Part shown: piece by piece, positions 22,445 to 33,314 of the stretch
Position numbering within the stretch: the first letter of the stretch is position 1
Layout of the letters: each line of letters begins with the position of its first letter
Source: Dichotomocladium elegans
Lineage: Eukaryota; Mucoromycota; Mucoromycetes; Mucorales; Lichtheimiaceae
Assembly: GCA_025716815.1 (NCBI GenBank)
Contig: JAIXMN010000007.1
Location: forward strand, 203,501-267,500
Length of the DNA: 64,000 bases
Direction: 5' to 3'
Program-made: the position numbers and the translations under genes
Notes under the pieces: generated by a model
The model's database searches: none
What the model saw: the letters and a program-made list of their open reading frames with translations, nothing else
What the model was told of the DNA's origin: nothing

Positions 22445-23282
22445 AATCCTGGAGAAAGAAAGAAAGAAAGAGGGAGGGAGGTGCAATGGGGGAGAGAGGA
22501 AAAGAGAGAGAGAGAAAAAGCATGAAGCAGCGTTTTATATACATGCGCTTGGTCGATCAAAAAAAAAAAAAATAACGGGACTGAGTTTAGCATGAGAGAG
22601 ATCAAAGGTCTTGTTACTGCCCTGCTCTGGTTTTTCCCATTTGCCCAAACTTACCCAAAATTGAATTGGATGGTACACATGTAGACGGGTTTCTTTTTAT
22701 TTGGGGGGGGCAGTACATTTGACATTAACCCTTGCTATCATCATCCAAACCCTACTTTTTCCCGAGAGCCGATTCCTAGGCACACTCAATCAAAATCGTT
22801 GAACGCGCTTCTACCTCCATCTCTCACATGCTCTTCGCCAGGTAAAAAAAAAAAAAGTTTTGTTCCGATCTCCGGCCGTTCGTTGTCTTCCCTCCGAAAA
22901 GATTTCATTTTACAGTAGTCCTTTTGTTTAACCTCTTACTTATTTCGGTTAATCTCATTCCGTGTACCGATGTACAGCAATTTGGTTTCATTTAAGAGAA
23001 GCCTGTCTCTGTGGGAAGCAACAGCTCGCATCTCTATTTATGCCGAGACTATGAAACTGTGGAGTTTTATTTTTTTTTTTTTTTTTTACTTCTCACAAAT
23101 ACGCGATATTCAATCGCCGCCATTCTTGACACCAGCAAAATAAGCCCCTTGTGCCCTCCCCTGGGCTTTCCAGTTTGGTGCGAGTGGATGAGAGACGTTG
23201 TTGTATTTGTACTTGTGGGTGAATGAGAGGCTGAGACAAGATCTATTAGGCGTGGATGTATGCGTTGTGTGCGCTGCAATGA
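22445..23282. other. Intergenic region between G6PD and TLDc genes
   Basis: G6PD upstream sequence and the TLDc gene 3' flank. It contains purine-rich GAAA/GAGA stretches (about 22450-22520), poly-A runs at about 22560 and 22844, and a poly-T run at about 23070-23087. I see no gene. Confidence 0.6.
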
Positions 23283-23763
23283 CTAGATACGAAATCCCCA
23301 GACTTCCAGCTGAATGCAGCTAAATTCGGTAGAGCACGAGAGTGGCTCATTATTAAACGTCGGGCACCCTTCGCTGTGTCCACGTTCAAGGTCTGAATTG
23401 ATCCACAGGCCGAATTTGCCATCCCTGCAGCGGCAACATTTGTTCAGCACATATAAAAAGGACCTATACCGACCATTCTTACCCTCCGCCCACGGCAATG
23501 AAATCCGTCTCGGCTAAGATCATATACTCGTTCCTGCCTGTCCAGGGAAACACCCGACACTGGCTCGTTGCCTTGTTCTGTGTCCACAGAAAACTATTTG
23601 CCGGTATCAATAAAACAAAACCCGCCGTAGTTATTCCCTTTCTCGCTTGTCTTCACCATTCGCCCGTGCCATAGTATGACGGATTCGGCTTCAGCGCCTC
23701 GTTGAGAAAAGCTCCAAATACCTGCATATGTGTGTATGCATTCAGCAGGTGTAGTCTTTGTGC

Positions 23764-23794
<31 letters not shown>

Positions 23795-24103
23795 GCGACT
23801 TACTTGGTCATTCGCATCTTTGATCGCCAGGAGGCACGGGCCCTTGTTTGTCCCAACGCGCCGGTATAGAGTAGCAAGGCTAGTGCCGTGCTGGTCAAGA
23901 CTGTAGAGTAAGGTCCATTGAGGCGCCACGCGATAACGTCGTGGCAAGAAAGGCCTAAGCTGTCATGACGCATGTATTCCAGACGATACACTCTGTCAGG
24001 CTTATCCCTCTGCCAGATGGTAGCTACCTACCTGATCTGCCATCGAAGTCGACAGAACAGGGACCGTATCAGGTCGTCGCTCAACAAGTTGTGGTGTGGC
24101 CAT
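23283..24103 (-). CDS. OXR1: TLDc-domain protein (OXR1 family)
   Basis: Five exons (24103-24032, 23959-23804, 23721-23657, 23593-23483, 23424-23283) give 181 aa, almost entirely one TLDc domain. Diagnostic segments in order are WTLLYSLDQHGTSLATLYRR, VFGAFLNEALKPNPSYYGTG, ECFLW, DFIAVGGGDGKFGLWINSDL, GHSEGCPTFNNEPLS and the terminal LEVWGF. TLDc proteins support oxidative-stress resistance and, in yeast and animals, interact with the V-ATPase. The start at 24103 (MATPQLVERRPD) was chosen because a stop lies a few codons upstream in frame. A further 5' exon cannot be excluded because a Pro/Gln/Ser-rich frame lies near 24160-24220. Intron 2 contains a (CT)13 microsatellite at 23769-23794. Confidence 0.9.
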
Positions 24104-25099
24104 GGGAGTCAATGGTGGTTTGTATGACGCTAGTCAAAGGGCGATCAAAAGAGGCGATGATGACGACGATGGCTGCTGAGGTGGTAAAAAGAGGGTCTGA
24201 TCCCGGGTATAATACAGGACGGGCGTCTAATGTGTTGATGATGCCTAAGAGAGTATAAATTGGGTTCTCTCTCTTTTATGCACAAGGCACGAAGAAAGCA
24301 GAAAAAAAAAGTGTGAGGAAGGGCAGGAGGGGAGGTCAAGGAGTGAGTAGAAGTCTTAAGTCATTGTCCGTGTGCGAATTGGGGCGGGTGACGGAGTTGT
24401 TCTCTGCCTCTCTCTATGGCTCTTAGCAAGAATGCTGCTCAGCTGCGTCATGACATTTATTTCTCTCACTTCGCAATACTAGACCTTGACTGTCTCATAT
24501 CCCGCGATGACCTTTTTCATGCAGATCAGTAGCAGCCCATTCCTCAAGAAGTGAATATACCGTCGTCATCGTAGTCCGTGCCTAACGCGTGTGGGCCGAG
24601 CCCTGCCTCTAAGAAGATGTTTGACAAGTAATGGGATCATCCTCTGTGGGTTGGTACGTATTTGTCGGAGATCTCTTTGAGGCATGCAAAACGTCAACAT
24701 CTTTTGCAAAGCTGACAGACTCAGTTCTTAAAGATAGCATGCCATTTTGCTGTTTAGCTTTTTCATATCAATGGCTTCTATTTTTTTTATTGATCATTAT
24801 TATTGCAATGGTAATGCCCTATAGACTGCTGGTACTTCAAAGACAACGATTTTGCGAGCAAGGAATATCCAGGAGCTGCTCATTATGCGTGTGCATATTC
24901 TTCCTGTGCTGCAAAGCGACGGTTGGATCTCCGGCTTCTTTCTTCATTGGCTGCAGCTTATTTTGGGGGAGTGGGGGTGGAGAAGGGCGTTCCCAGGTGT
25001 ACAGTAGCAACTTTCCCAGGGACAACTGGCGCATGTCATCTGACCTTTCTTTACTGTTACCCTATTTAAAAATCATTGGCATCTAAAACTTCCACCGTG
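24104..25099. other. Divergent promoter region (TLDc / SEC12)
   Basis: Lies between divergently transcribed genes and should hold both promoters. Only short uncoordinated open frames are present, the longest a 151-codon plus-strand frame at 24631-25086 that is hydrophobic and Cys-rich with no recognisable family. No regulatory motif is clear enough to name. Confidence 0.5.
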
Positions 25100-26840
25100 A
25101 TGAGCAGATTAGAGTGTCCTACTTACACTTCAGAAGTCAATTTTCCAGTCTTCGGTCTTGGATTCACCTCATCAAACCAACTTCTAGTCTGCGGTGGCGG
25201 TGGCGCCGGTCGCTCAGGTGTTCGAAACAAGCTGGTAATGCATGTCGAAACGGAACACACAAAAAAAAGAAGTGGACAGGCCCCCATCGACATTGTTGCC
25301 AACAATCTCTATCTATCACAAAAAATAAGGTCTCATACCGAGTCGATCCGCGCCGAAAGGATCTAGAAGAAGAAGCGGTCTATGACTTTTCAAGCGAAGA
25401 AGATGCGCCAATGTGCCTAGACGTTCATCCCACGGTAATCACAGAAAGAAACACACCCACACAAGTAGATCTTGAAAATGATTAATGTGCGCTCCCGAGA
25501 ACAGGATGATGTGGTCCTCGTTGGTGCGAACGAAACAGAAGAAAAGCTAAAAAGGGGTGAGAATAAAAACTGCCGTGTGTTCAAGCCGCTTGAGGCGAGG
25601 TAAGAGATCGCTGCGTTGGAAGAGGGTGAGGCTGAACATCCCCATCTGTTTAGCTTTGAGTCCATCACAGCAATTAATACGATATCAACCAAGACGGCAG
25701 AGGAGTACCAGGTAAGAAAGAAAGAGGCAGCTATGAACAATATGGAAACCGGGTGCTGATGCTTCTCTCTCTCCCCCGGCTTTCTTTAGAAAGTAGTCCG
25801 GTTCAGTGCGGATGGAAGCCTCGTTGCGACAGGCACGTCGAATGGCCAGGTTCATGTCTTCAATTACCCCGAATACACTCCTTTGTGCGACATGATCCAG
25901 GCATCGGAGGACGATGAGGTGACGGACGTCGACATCACATTAGAAAAGGACAAATTGACATGCTTGACCCGGGATGCGATCAAGCTTGTGAATTTGCGTG
26001 GCAAAAACATCGGCAAGATTATGCGAACCATCTCGCCGACGACGCTGGATAAAAAACAAAAGATACAGTTCCGCGCATTTCGGTATGGGTTGGGGGAAGA
26101 AAGGGCATAATGGACCATGTACAACCGCGTATTGACCTTCCCGAAGGTACGGTCGTGTTTATACGAAGGATTTTGCATTTTTAGCAGCCAATAGCCCTGC
26201 TGGCGGATGGGTGTACAAATTGGACGCTTATACGCTCGAACGGTCAGCAAGCGTCAAGGTGTCCAAGAAGCCCATCACTGCGTTTTGCATAAGGTGAAAG
26301 CTTTGGGGGAGATCAAAGAGTGTAAGCAAATTAGACTAACGGCGATATATATCACGCACAAGTCGCGAAGGCGGTATGGTGGCTGTTGCAACGGCTGACT
26401 TCACCTTGCTCATTTTGGATTCGCTCACTCTGAGGGTAAGCGCGAGAGCAAAGAGAAGGAAGACCACGATGGAAATAACATTCTGTCCCTATCCAGGTCC
26501 TTCATCAAGTTAAGGAAGCCCACGGCTTTTCCATCACGAGCATTGCCATCAGCCATGACCGCCGGTTGCTAGTGACTGGATCCGCAGACAATACATGCCG
26601 TGTTATATCGCTCCCTCAACAATTCCCTAGCGGTATGTGTTCTATGATGAGTTGTGCGAGTAAAATATGTTTGATGGGACTGACGGATGTGGTTTTGTAG
26701 CATCGGCCATGATCCATCCCCTCAAGACCGTGTTCCTGGCTGTTTTGACCGCGTTCCTGCTTATCATTTTCTTAAATTATTTCTACGATTCTCCTTCAGA
26801 GAGCTCCGAGTCCTTTCCTGTACCTCATGTTGAAGAATGA
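25100..26840 (+). CDS. SEC12: SEC12/PREB-type Sar1 guanine nucleotide exchange factor
   Basis: Nine exons (25100-25234, 25330-25434, 25469-25599, 25654-25711, 25790-26082, 26147-26293, 26363-26435, 26497-26632, 26701-26840) give 405 aa. The protein sits in the ER membrane and loads Sar1 with GTP to start COPII vesicle formation. Evidence is an N-terminal GFTSSNQLLVCGGGG/AGRSGVRNK loop typical of SEC12, then EDAPMCLDVHPT and EEKLKRGENKNCRVFK. WD40-like blades follow (VVRFSADGSLVATGTSNGQV, ISHDRRLLVTGSADNTCRV). One C-terminal membrane segment, VFLAVLTAFLLIIFLNYFY, is followed by a short acidic lumenal tail. All junctions keep frame. The single-anchor layout with a short lumenal end resembles PREB and plant SEC12 rather than the long lumenal domain of yeast Sec12. 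Confidence 0.93.
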
Positions 26841-26999
26841 TTACATTTGCAATAAAATATCCTAGTTCCCCGTGCGCGGGTGTTTATTTATTTATTAGGT
26901 GAAAATTTACTGGTTTGTTAGCTAACTCACCTTTATAGTAAATGACTTGTGCGACTGCATGGAGGCTGAAGATGCTCTACTAAAAATATGTTGCTTTAT

Positions 27000-28100
27000 C
27001 TGATGCCGACATGGCTGCGGGTGGCGAGCAAAATGAGCGGCCAGGATTTGCCTCATTCATATGCAGCTACGTAGTCTGAATGAGGATCCCCGGGGGAAAA
27101 AAGCAATTAGGCCATATAGACAAGAAAAAGCTGTAGCAGGCCCTGCGTACATTCCAAACAGACCGTGTGCATGGCGTGAGCACGGATAGGTGCTAAAATC
27201 GGACCAAGAAGAACGTGCATCACCTTTGCAGAGATCTGCATCGCTTCAACAAAGAACTTGCATTTCAAAACTTTTGGCCTCACTAGTGCGACACCACTGT
27301 CAAACAAGTTATTTTCTTTACTCCGCGTGTAAACGTGCATATCTATCCATAGTTACAATTGAGCTGTTGTGATCCATAGCGACAGCCATGATATTCTGAT
27401 GTAACCTAAGGGAGGGATAACTGCGTTTCGTCTGTCCCGCCATCCTCTTCCTTCCACATCATCAGGGTCATTCGATAAGCCTGCGCGCAATCGATTATGC
27501 AAAGCCCTTACCTTTTGTTGTGCCAAAATCGAAAAGAATGCAAACAAGTCTGTGAAAGAGGTCAGATGCAAGAAGCGACGCTATTTCGCTGCATACCTTC
27601 GGGTGTTGCCATCACAACCATCACATTTGCTAACGTTCTGCTGATGCCGAGCACGGAGAGAGATGCAAAGAACTTGGTACATAGACATCGATCACCTAGC
27701 CTTGTCATCATGGTTTGGAGAAGGCGAATTCGACTTTGCTCGGAATCATGAGTTCAGGATGCACGGACATATCCTACGTTTATCCAGCCACCTGCAGCAC
27801 AGGTGCAACAGAATCGAAATAAACCATCTGTTTCCTGCACTGCATGGGAATAGAATTGAAAGATGGAATCTCATGCTGGTACGTTTGATGTACTTTTCAG
27901 CATCCGCCACCGTCGTCTTCGAGCCAAATCGTTTGATCCGTTTGGTCTTCTGACCACCACAACGAAGACACTCCTCAACCAGCCAAGTGAAAGCCGGCTT
28001 TTATGCATAATGCTGCAAAAGAGCCAGAAAGACTTTTTCACTGCGGGGAATGTAGGATCGTTTAGCCTATTACTAACCAAGGACGTCATCGCACTCCCTC
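27000..28100 (+). repeat. Unclassified dispersed repeat, fullest copy
   Basis: The left half (27000-27520) matches 20140-20600. The right half (about 27530-28100) matches the reverse complement of about 31230-30750. Shared landmarks in the right half include GAATGCAAACAAGTCTGTGAAA, CTGATGCCGAGCA and ATATCCTACGTTTATCC-like blocks. The right half has an open-looking stretch (ECKQVCE, then LMPSTE, then WYIDIDHLALSSWFGEGEFD in another frame) that hints at a decayed coding region. I do not recognise the protein. No terminal repeats were found. Confidence 0.65.
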
Positions 28101-28109
28101 CGATTTCGC

Positions 28110-28640
28110 GTTGGACATGCGATTCATATTAGGATTGGACATATTTTGAATGATACACCTTTATGGCGTTCAGCGCCTTGTTTGCTTTTGGGAACGCAGA
28201 TTATGTCAGCCGCAGCCGCTAGACAGATGCCGCATATGCTTGAGACACTGACGGAAGCAACAGGGTAAGCCGTCATACGGTCAATAAACCAAGAGCCTGC
28301 CGCAGATACAACCGGGCAGAAAGTGCTGTTGGTAGCGGTCATTAGATTCTCGTGCTCGGTTGCTAGTTATTCGCCTCCGTATGCTTGACTTCACCTTCCA
28401 TAATCAAACCAGTAAAGGAAAGTAGCCAGGCGGCTGTGTAAATATAGGAGATCGTCTGGATGAGGAGTGGGAAAGTGAACGGGAATGGAGGCTGACGCGT
28501 TGTCTAATCAAGACTTACGATAGTCATTATGGAGTTGGTTGATACGGCTGTGGTGTTACTTTGGCCTGTGGAGAAGAGGAAGAACAGAAGATGACTCTCT
28601 TGACAAAGAGTCACCGCCAACGCTATGTCTTACATGTGCA
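28110..28640 (-). pseudogene. Truncated copy of the perilipin-like gene 5' end with its promoter
   Basis: On the minus strand the frame from 28342 (MTATNSTFCPVVSAAGS, then FIDRMTAYPVASVSVSSIC) aligns with the perilipin-like gene at 3140-4402 (MTTTTTASRPIVSATGF, FVDRVTSYPVV). The nucleotide similarity continues past the start codon upstream, through AGTCATTATGG(C/A)G(C/T)TGGTTGAT(T/A)CGGCTGTGG near 28525 and down to CTATGTCTTACATGTG near 28625, so the duplicated unit includes upstream sequence. It breaks off about 100 codons into the gene, before the main body. Shifted frames and divergence show it is not functional. Because promoter and coding sequence moved together, a DNA-level duplication is more likely than a retrocopy. 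Confidence 0.85.
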
Positions 28641-28667
28641 TCATGTCGAAATGAGCGAGTTGCGTAT

Positions 28668-28860
28668 CCTCAGCTTTATGAATGGGTGCATTGTCCATTA
28701 CCAAACAACAACCCTTCATATGTTCGTGCGTATCCATTTTATCCATGATGGCCTTAAGAAAGCTAAGGTAATGTCCAGTTACGGATCCTTTGCTTGCAGC
28801 TTTGAACTGCCCCGCTCTTTTTCTTTTCTTTTTGGCTGGTCTCGGCTGGCAAAGCTGGTG
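28668..28860 (-). mobile_element. Tc1-like transposase scrap
   Basis: Sequence here matches 14280-14450 in the same orientation: CTTATGAAT..GTTATCCATTACCAAA, then AGAAAGCT.AG.T.AT.TCCAGTTACGG, then GCCCCGCTC and TTTTTGGCTGGT. It therefore represents a piece of the DDE region of the same Tc1-like family, read on the minus strand. It directly abuts the perilipin promoter duplication. Confidence 0.65.
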
Positions 28861-29559
28861 TCAAGCCAAGCGACCAAGATGCCAGATACAGGTGGCGGCA
28901 GCCCAAGTCTAGTCGAATGAAACCCGTCAGCAACGCTTGACAGCTTTCCTTGCATTCAAAAGCACCTTTTCTTTTTTAAAAAAGAAATATCAACTGAGCG
29001 CTTGTCCTTTTAACCATGAAACGGTGATGTAAATAACGAGCTGAATTCCTGGACGTCATTGACCCCCAAACTGGGCAATAATCCGATCCAAGGCAAATAT
29101 ATGATTTTGAGCGCCTCTCAACACATAGCCTTCCTTACCATCCGTTTGGCACAACAGCTATTTCATCCGCAGTAATCTGGCGACAAGGGAGCGCACAAGT
29201 CAAACGTTCTCTCTCGTCTAGGATTAGCATCCACCAACCACAGAAGACGGTGGCAAAAAGACAAACGGATCGAACACCCACCACTGGCCAAAAAATTCTT
29301 CTAGCTCTTTCTTCAGCCACGACTTCTACAAGTCATAAGGACCACCTCCATCAAAAAAAAAAAAAAACTCTCACATACCGCCACAACACCCACATCGGAT
29401 AGACCTGACCCATTACTGCAACACTTTGAATCAAAAGACGGTCAGTCGACGCAAGATGATCTAGGCAGAAACAAGCATACAAAAGTACCAGCGATGCCGC
29501 TCGTCATCATCGATATCACAGCTATTGGACTTGCCGTAAGTTCTCTCTCATGCCATATC

Positions 29560-29596
<37 letters not shown>

Positions 29597-30435
29597 CAGA
29601 CTTGCCGGGGACGATGGCACCTGAAAGGAGAAGAGCAGATATGAAGATGGATTAACAATATGTTGAAAAAAGTTCAAAGCACAAAAGAAGCGAATGAACT
29701 GGGTCCAGGCTTTCAACGAAGGCCGCGAAAAAGGGTTTTTTTCATGAATTACATGAACCACAAGAACCTAAAAAGCAATGTACTCTAAGAAATGCAAACG
29801 AAGGACTAGTATGATGACATATCAACACACATTTATTATACATTCCCCCTCCCAAACCGCGGCTTTTGTTTATCACCTCCCTTTATACCCTTCTTGTGCC
29901 AAAGTGCTTTTTTCAGCGGGATCAAAAGGGTGGGTGAATTAATTATTGATGACGATGCAAATGTCCTAACTGATATACATTGCTAACCAGTTGAAAGGGT
30001 CGGTGAGACGTTGTAGTAGTGATGGGCGGATACCCGCATGCTCAGGCTCTGTCCCAGCAACCTTAGGACTGTATTGTATGTCGTCAAGCCTCCACTTTGT
30101 ATTCGGATGTGGGTTTGAAATTTAAGAGCCCCTCGCATATTCGATCGCGAGGTGGAAAAGCGTGTCTTTCAAAGGTTGACGAGTGCAAGTTCCAGTTTGC
30201 AATTTTTTCTTTACGTCTGTCATGGACTGTCCCTTCATAGGAGCACATTGTACTTGTGGCTGACCTTACGGAACGAGGAGAACGAGCGCTGGTATCGATA
30301 CCAGCTGCTGACATGACGAACGCAATACGTACATTTCCGTCTCCCCGGCGGAAGATATTGAATGTCGAAGGTTGTCATGTGCTACCCAAAAGATATTTGG
30401 AATTGTCGTTGCAACAGGATATGAGATTTCGTTAA
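28861..30435. other. Region without a supported gene
   Basis: Contains an (AC)15 microsatellite (29563-29593) and AT-rich stretches. Short frames show no conserved motif. A very short ATG frame at 29494 next to a GTAAGT was considered and not accepted. Confidence 0.5.
29563..29593. repeat. (AC)n microsatellite
   Basis: An uninterrupted AC dinucleotide run of about 15 units. Confidence 0.95.
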
Positions 30436-30439
30436 ATCC

Positions 30440-31230
30440 ATCCTTTTACACTTTAACTTACCAACCCGGATCACATGACAATAACCATCGCGGCAAAAGC
30501 AACGCTGGGGGCACGTCGAGGGTGCACAAAGCCGGCATAAAGCAAACTACGCCGGTGAACACAAGGGTACAGGCAGACGAAAGCAGAAAAAGTTCTCCCT
30601 TCTATGGAAGACACGACTTCATATTTGGAAATGACCCAGTAAAACGCTGATTGATAAACGCTTGACCAGCAAATTTATGAAAGGCTTGAAAAGAGTCTTT
30701 TCCAAATCTTTCGCAGCCTTATTCATACAAGCATGTTTCCGCTTTGGCTGAATGCGGACCGCCTTCATTCGGGTGATCCGCAGACCAAACGGATCACCCA
30801 TTTACCTCGAAAGGCAACGCGGTTGTGGCTATGCGCTTCGAACCACATCAGGTAAAATATACATCAAAGATATCACCACCAGAGCTAAGCTTTCATTCCA
30901 TTCGTTTGCAGAAGAAACAGGTCATTCCATTGCAGCAATGCTGTCGGTGCCTGGGATAAAACGTAGGATACGTCCCGCCAATCTTGCACACAGAATTCCT
31001 TCTCCAAACAAGGCTAGAAAAATCAATACCCATGTACTACGCTCGTTGCGTCTCAGTGCTCGGCATCAACTGAACGATTGCTGCCCAAAAGCTGAAATCT
31101 TGGCAAATTTGAATGGTTGTGACGGTGACAACCCCGAGATTATTTTCACAGACTTGTTTGCATTCTCCCTCCCTCATATTCTTTCTTCCACACCTTGTAA
31201 ATGGACCCAATAAGACAACCATCGATCATT
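30440..31230 (-). repeat. Inverted copy of the unclassified dispersed repeat
   Basis: The reverse complement matches the right half of the repeat at 27530-28100. Landmarks are GAATGCAAACAAGTCTGTGAAA, a GTTGTCACCGTCACAACCAT-like block, TGATGCCGAGCACTGAGA, and GGACGTATCCTACGTTTTATC. At its far end (about 30440-30520) it also shares a stretch with about 13075-13160. The reverse-strand frame (GECKQVCENN, then LMPSTETQRA) mirrors the other copy's frame, which supports a once-coding element. Both copies are broken. Confidence 0.6.
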
Positions 31231-31701
31231 TGAACATCAAAGCAAACAATTAATTAGACAAGATGAGGACAGGGCGTAAGCAAGGGAAAAGTACAGCCAG
31301 ATGGCAAAGGTAGAAAATAGAAAAGGCATACAATAGAGCAAACCAGAGATATACACTGCAAAATAGCGAAAGGGGGAATGAATTTACACAAATAAGAATG
31401 AAGGGCATATGGTACTTCCTCTCTAAATGAGAGGCGGCATGATGTTTTGGGGTATTGCATGAACTTTTGAGGATATAAAGGAGGACTGGTTAATTAACAA
31501 TGGCATGAAGCGTCTGCCGAAATCTCGTCTGGAATGGGAGGGAGAGAGCCGTTTATCCTTCGACTCTTTTCTGTATGTTGGTTTTCGCCTTTTTTGTTTT
31601 GTTTTGTTCAGATACCCATGTTTCTCATGGGCTGGGTAGAAAGAGATGCGCGTATATGTAGTTGTACATGTAGATGTCGACGGTGACGCTTTGTTTCCCC
31701 T

Positions 31702-33314
31702 TTAGGGTGAGGAAGTGACACGTACCATTGACTGGGATCGTGGTCGATGGATGCCGATGCTGGTGCTGGTGCAGGAGCTGCCAGGTTGAGTTGCCATTCG
31801 TAGCAGCCGACTTGATGTTGGAGCAGCCATTGGCCAGGACCGTCGATTCTTGTGCTCACTCATTGGTGTTGGTGAGTAGGTTTTACTGTCACTGCGTGAC
31901 CGATTGCGGTAACTACTGTGACTAACATACGGGGGCGGTGTTGGCGACGATGTCCGCGCCACTATGCTTGCGCGGTCGTATTGCCCCATCATCAGGCGTT
32001 GCCGATCGGTCAATACACGGCCACCTGCAACCGATTTACTACTGTTATGAGTCGCAACGGCCCATTGCGCTTCCTCAATCAAAGTCTGAAGCGTTGACTG
32101 GATGCGCTTGTAGACCAGTTCCGTTTCCGTCTCCTCGTCCGACTTTTTTGAAGAAAGGGAGTACAAAAAAGTGGAGTTATTTTAGCGTTCTGGTGCGTCA
32201 TCATAAGACCACTTTTTTTATTGCTTCGCCTGACCATCCACACACTCCATCATCTTCCCGGATGTTTGACGAGAGAGAAGTGAGGATCTTACCTCTGAAA
32301 AGGTCATGGATACCGGTGTTGGTGGCAGGTCCATATCGCCATATCTAAACCGTCGGCGTTCATAGAGGCAATCAGTAAATACATATTCACAGGGGGAACA
32401 CAGGGTCACAGAAAAAGCAAATAAAGAATCCTGCACTCCCACACAACGCAGATCCATGTACACTCACTTCTCCTGAGCTTGCTTCTCGAGTTCAGCTATC
32501 CGAACCGCCTGGGCTCGAATCTTTTCCTCAAGTTCCATATTGACCGATGCCAACGACGCATTTTCGATTTCCAAGTCGGCAATCTATACACTGGGCGTGT
32601 CAATATAGAAGAACCGAAGGCCCTAGATCGCCCGGAAGGTCAAAGATATATGTATACCTTGCGTCCTAGACGCGCATGATCGCTGGGTTCTGCTGCTGTT
32701 TTGATTGATGCAGGCGATTTTTTGACAACAACCAACTCGCCCTTGCCGTTCATAATTGTGCACCCCTGCCTCATTCTTGCAACCACCTCGGGTGCTTCGT
32801 CTGAACTGAAATCGTCCTCGTCCTCGTCCTCGTCTCCGGAATACATCTCGTCAACATAGTCATCATCATCATCCTCTGTATCCGCCTCCGCCGCCACCGC
32901 AGCATTGTTAGTGGCTATTGTCTCCGTAGTAGTTGAGATTACAGTGGTGGTGACAGGAGGAGGATGAGGAGGAGGAGGAGCAGCAGCAGCAGCAGCAGCA
33001 GCAGCGGTGACCATGCGGGAGAGTGGACCCAGGGGTGACGCCTGCTTTCCGCCCATAAATGACCAGCCACCCGGCGATGCTGGCCGGAACGACCCAAATG
33101 GCGATCCGGGTCTGGTTTGGATAAAACCAACGGCAGTAGCAGGAAATTCGGTCGAGAGAATGGACGACGCGGAGGATGACGACCAAGTGGACGAAGAGGT
33201 CAATGATCCTGCGGTGGATTGCTGTTGCTGCTGGCGTCGAATGGCATCGAAGAGAGGTGATGAGGGGCGAATGATATTGATAGCTCTGGGAGGCCGGCGT
33301 CGACTGTCTTCCAT
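31702..33314 (-). CDS. Unrecognised low-complexity coiled-coil protein
   Basis: Four exons (33314-32658, 32583-32468, 32344-32293, 32142-31702) give 421 aa. The N-terminal 140 residues are Pro/Ser/Ala-rich, with runs of Gln and nine Ala followed by Pro. A strongly acidic patch follows (about residues 145-175, TEDDDDDYVDEMYSGDEDED). A charged heptad-like helix sits at about 218-258 (IADLEIENASLASVNMELEE, then KIRAQAVRIAELEKQAQEK), predicted coiled coil. Then comes a short MDLPPTPVSMTFSE stretch and a Ser/Arg-rich tail with SPTPMSEHK-type phosphorylatable sites. All exons join in frame. I do not know the family. An intracellular scaffold or regulatory role would be a guess. The last exon could splice again at a GTACGT near 31730. 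Confidence 0.7.

Noticed and set aside
24631..25086. 151-codon hydrophobic, Cys-rich open frame upstream of SEC12
   Set aside because: Composition fits AT-rich non-coding DNA, it overlaps the likely SEC12 promoter, and no family is recognised.
29494..29650. Short ATG frame (MPLVIIDITAIGLA) followed by GTAAGT and an AC repeat
   Set aside because: Either splicing or read-through gives fewer than 60 residues with no recognisable family, and the AC run makes the frame unreliable.
31430..31480. GGMMFWG-like stretch resembling a Tc1 transposase motif
   Set aside because: Only about ten codons match before a stop, too little to separate from chance.
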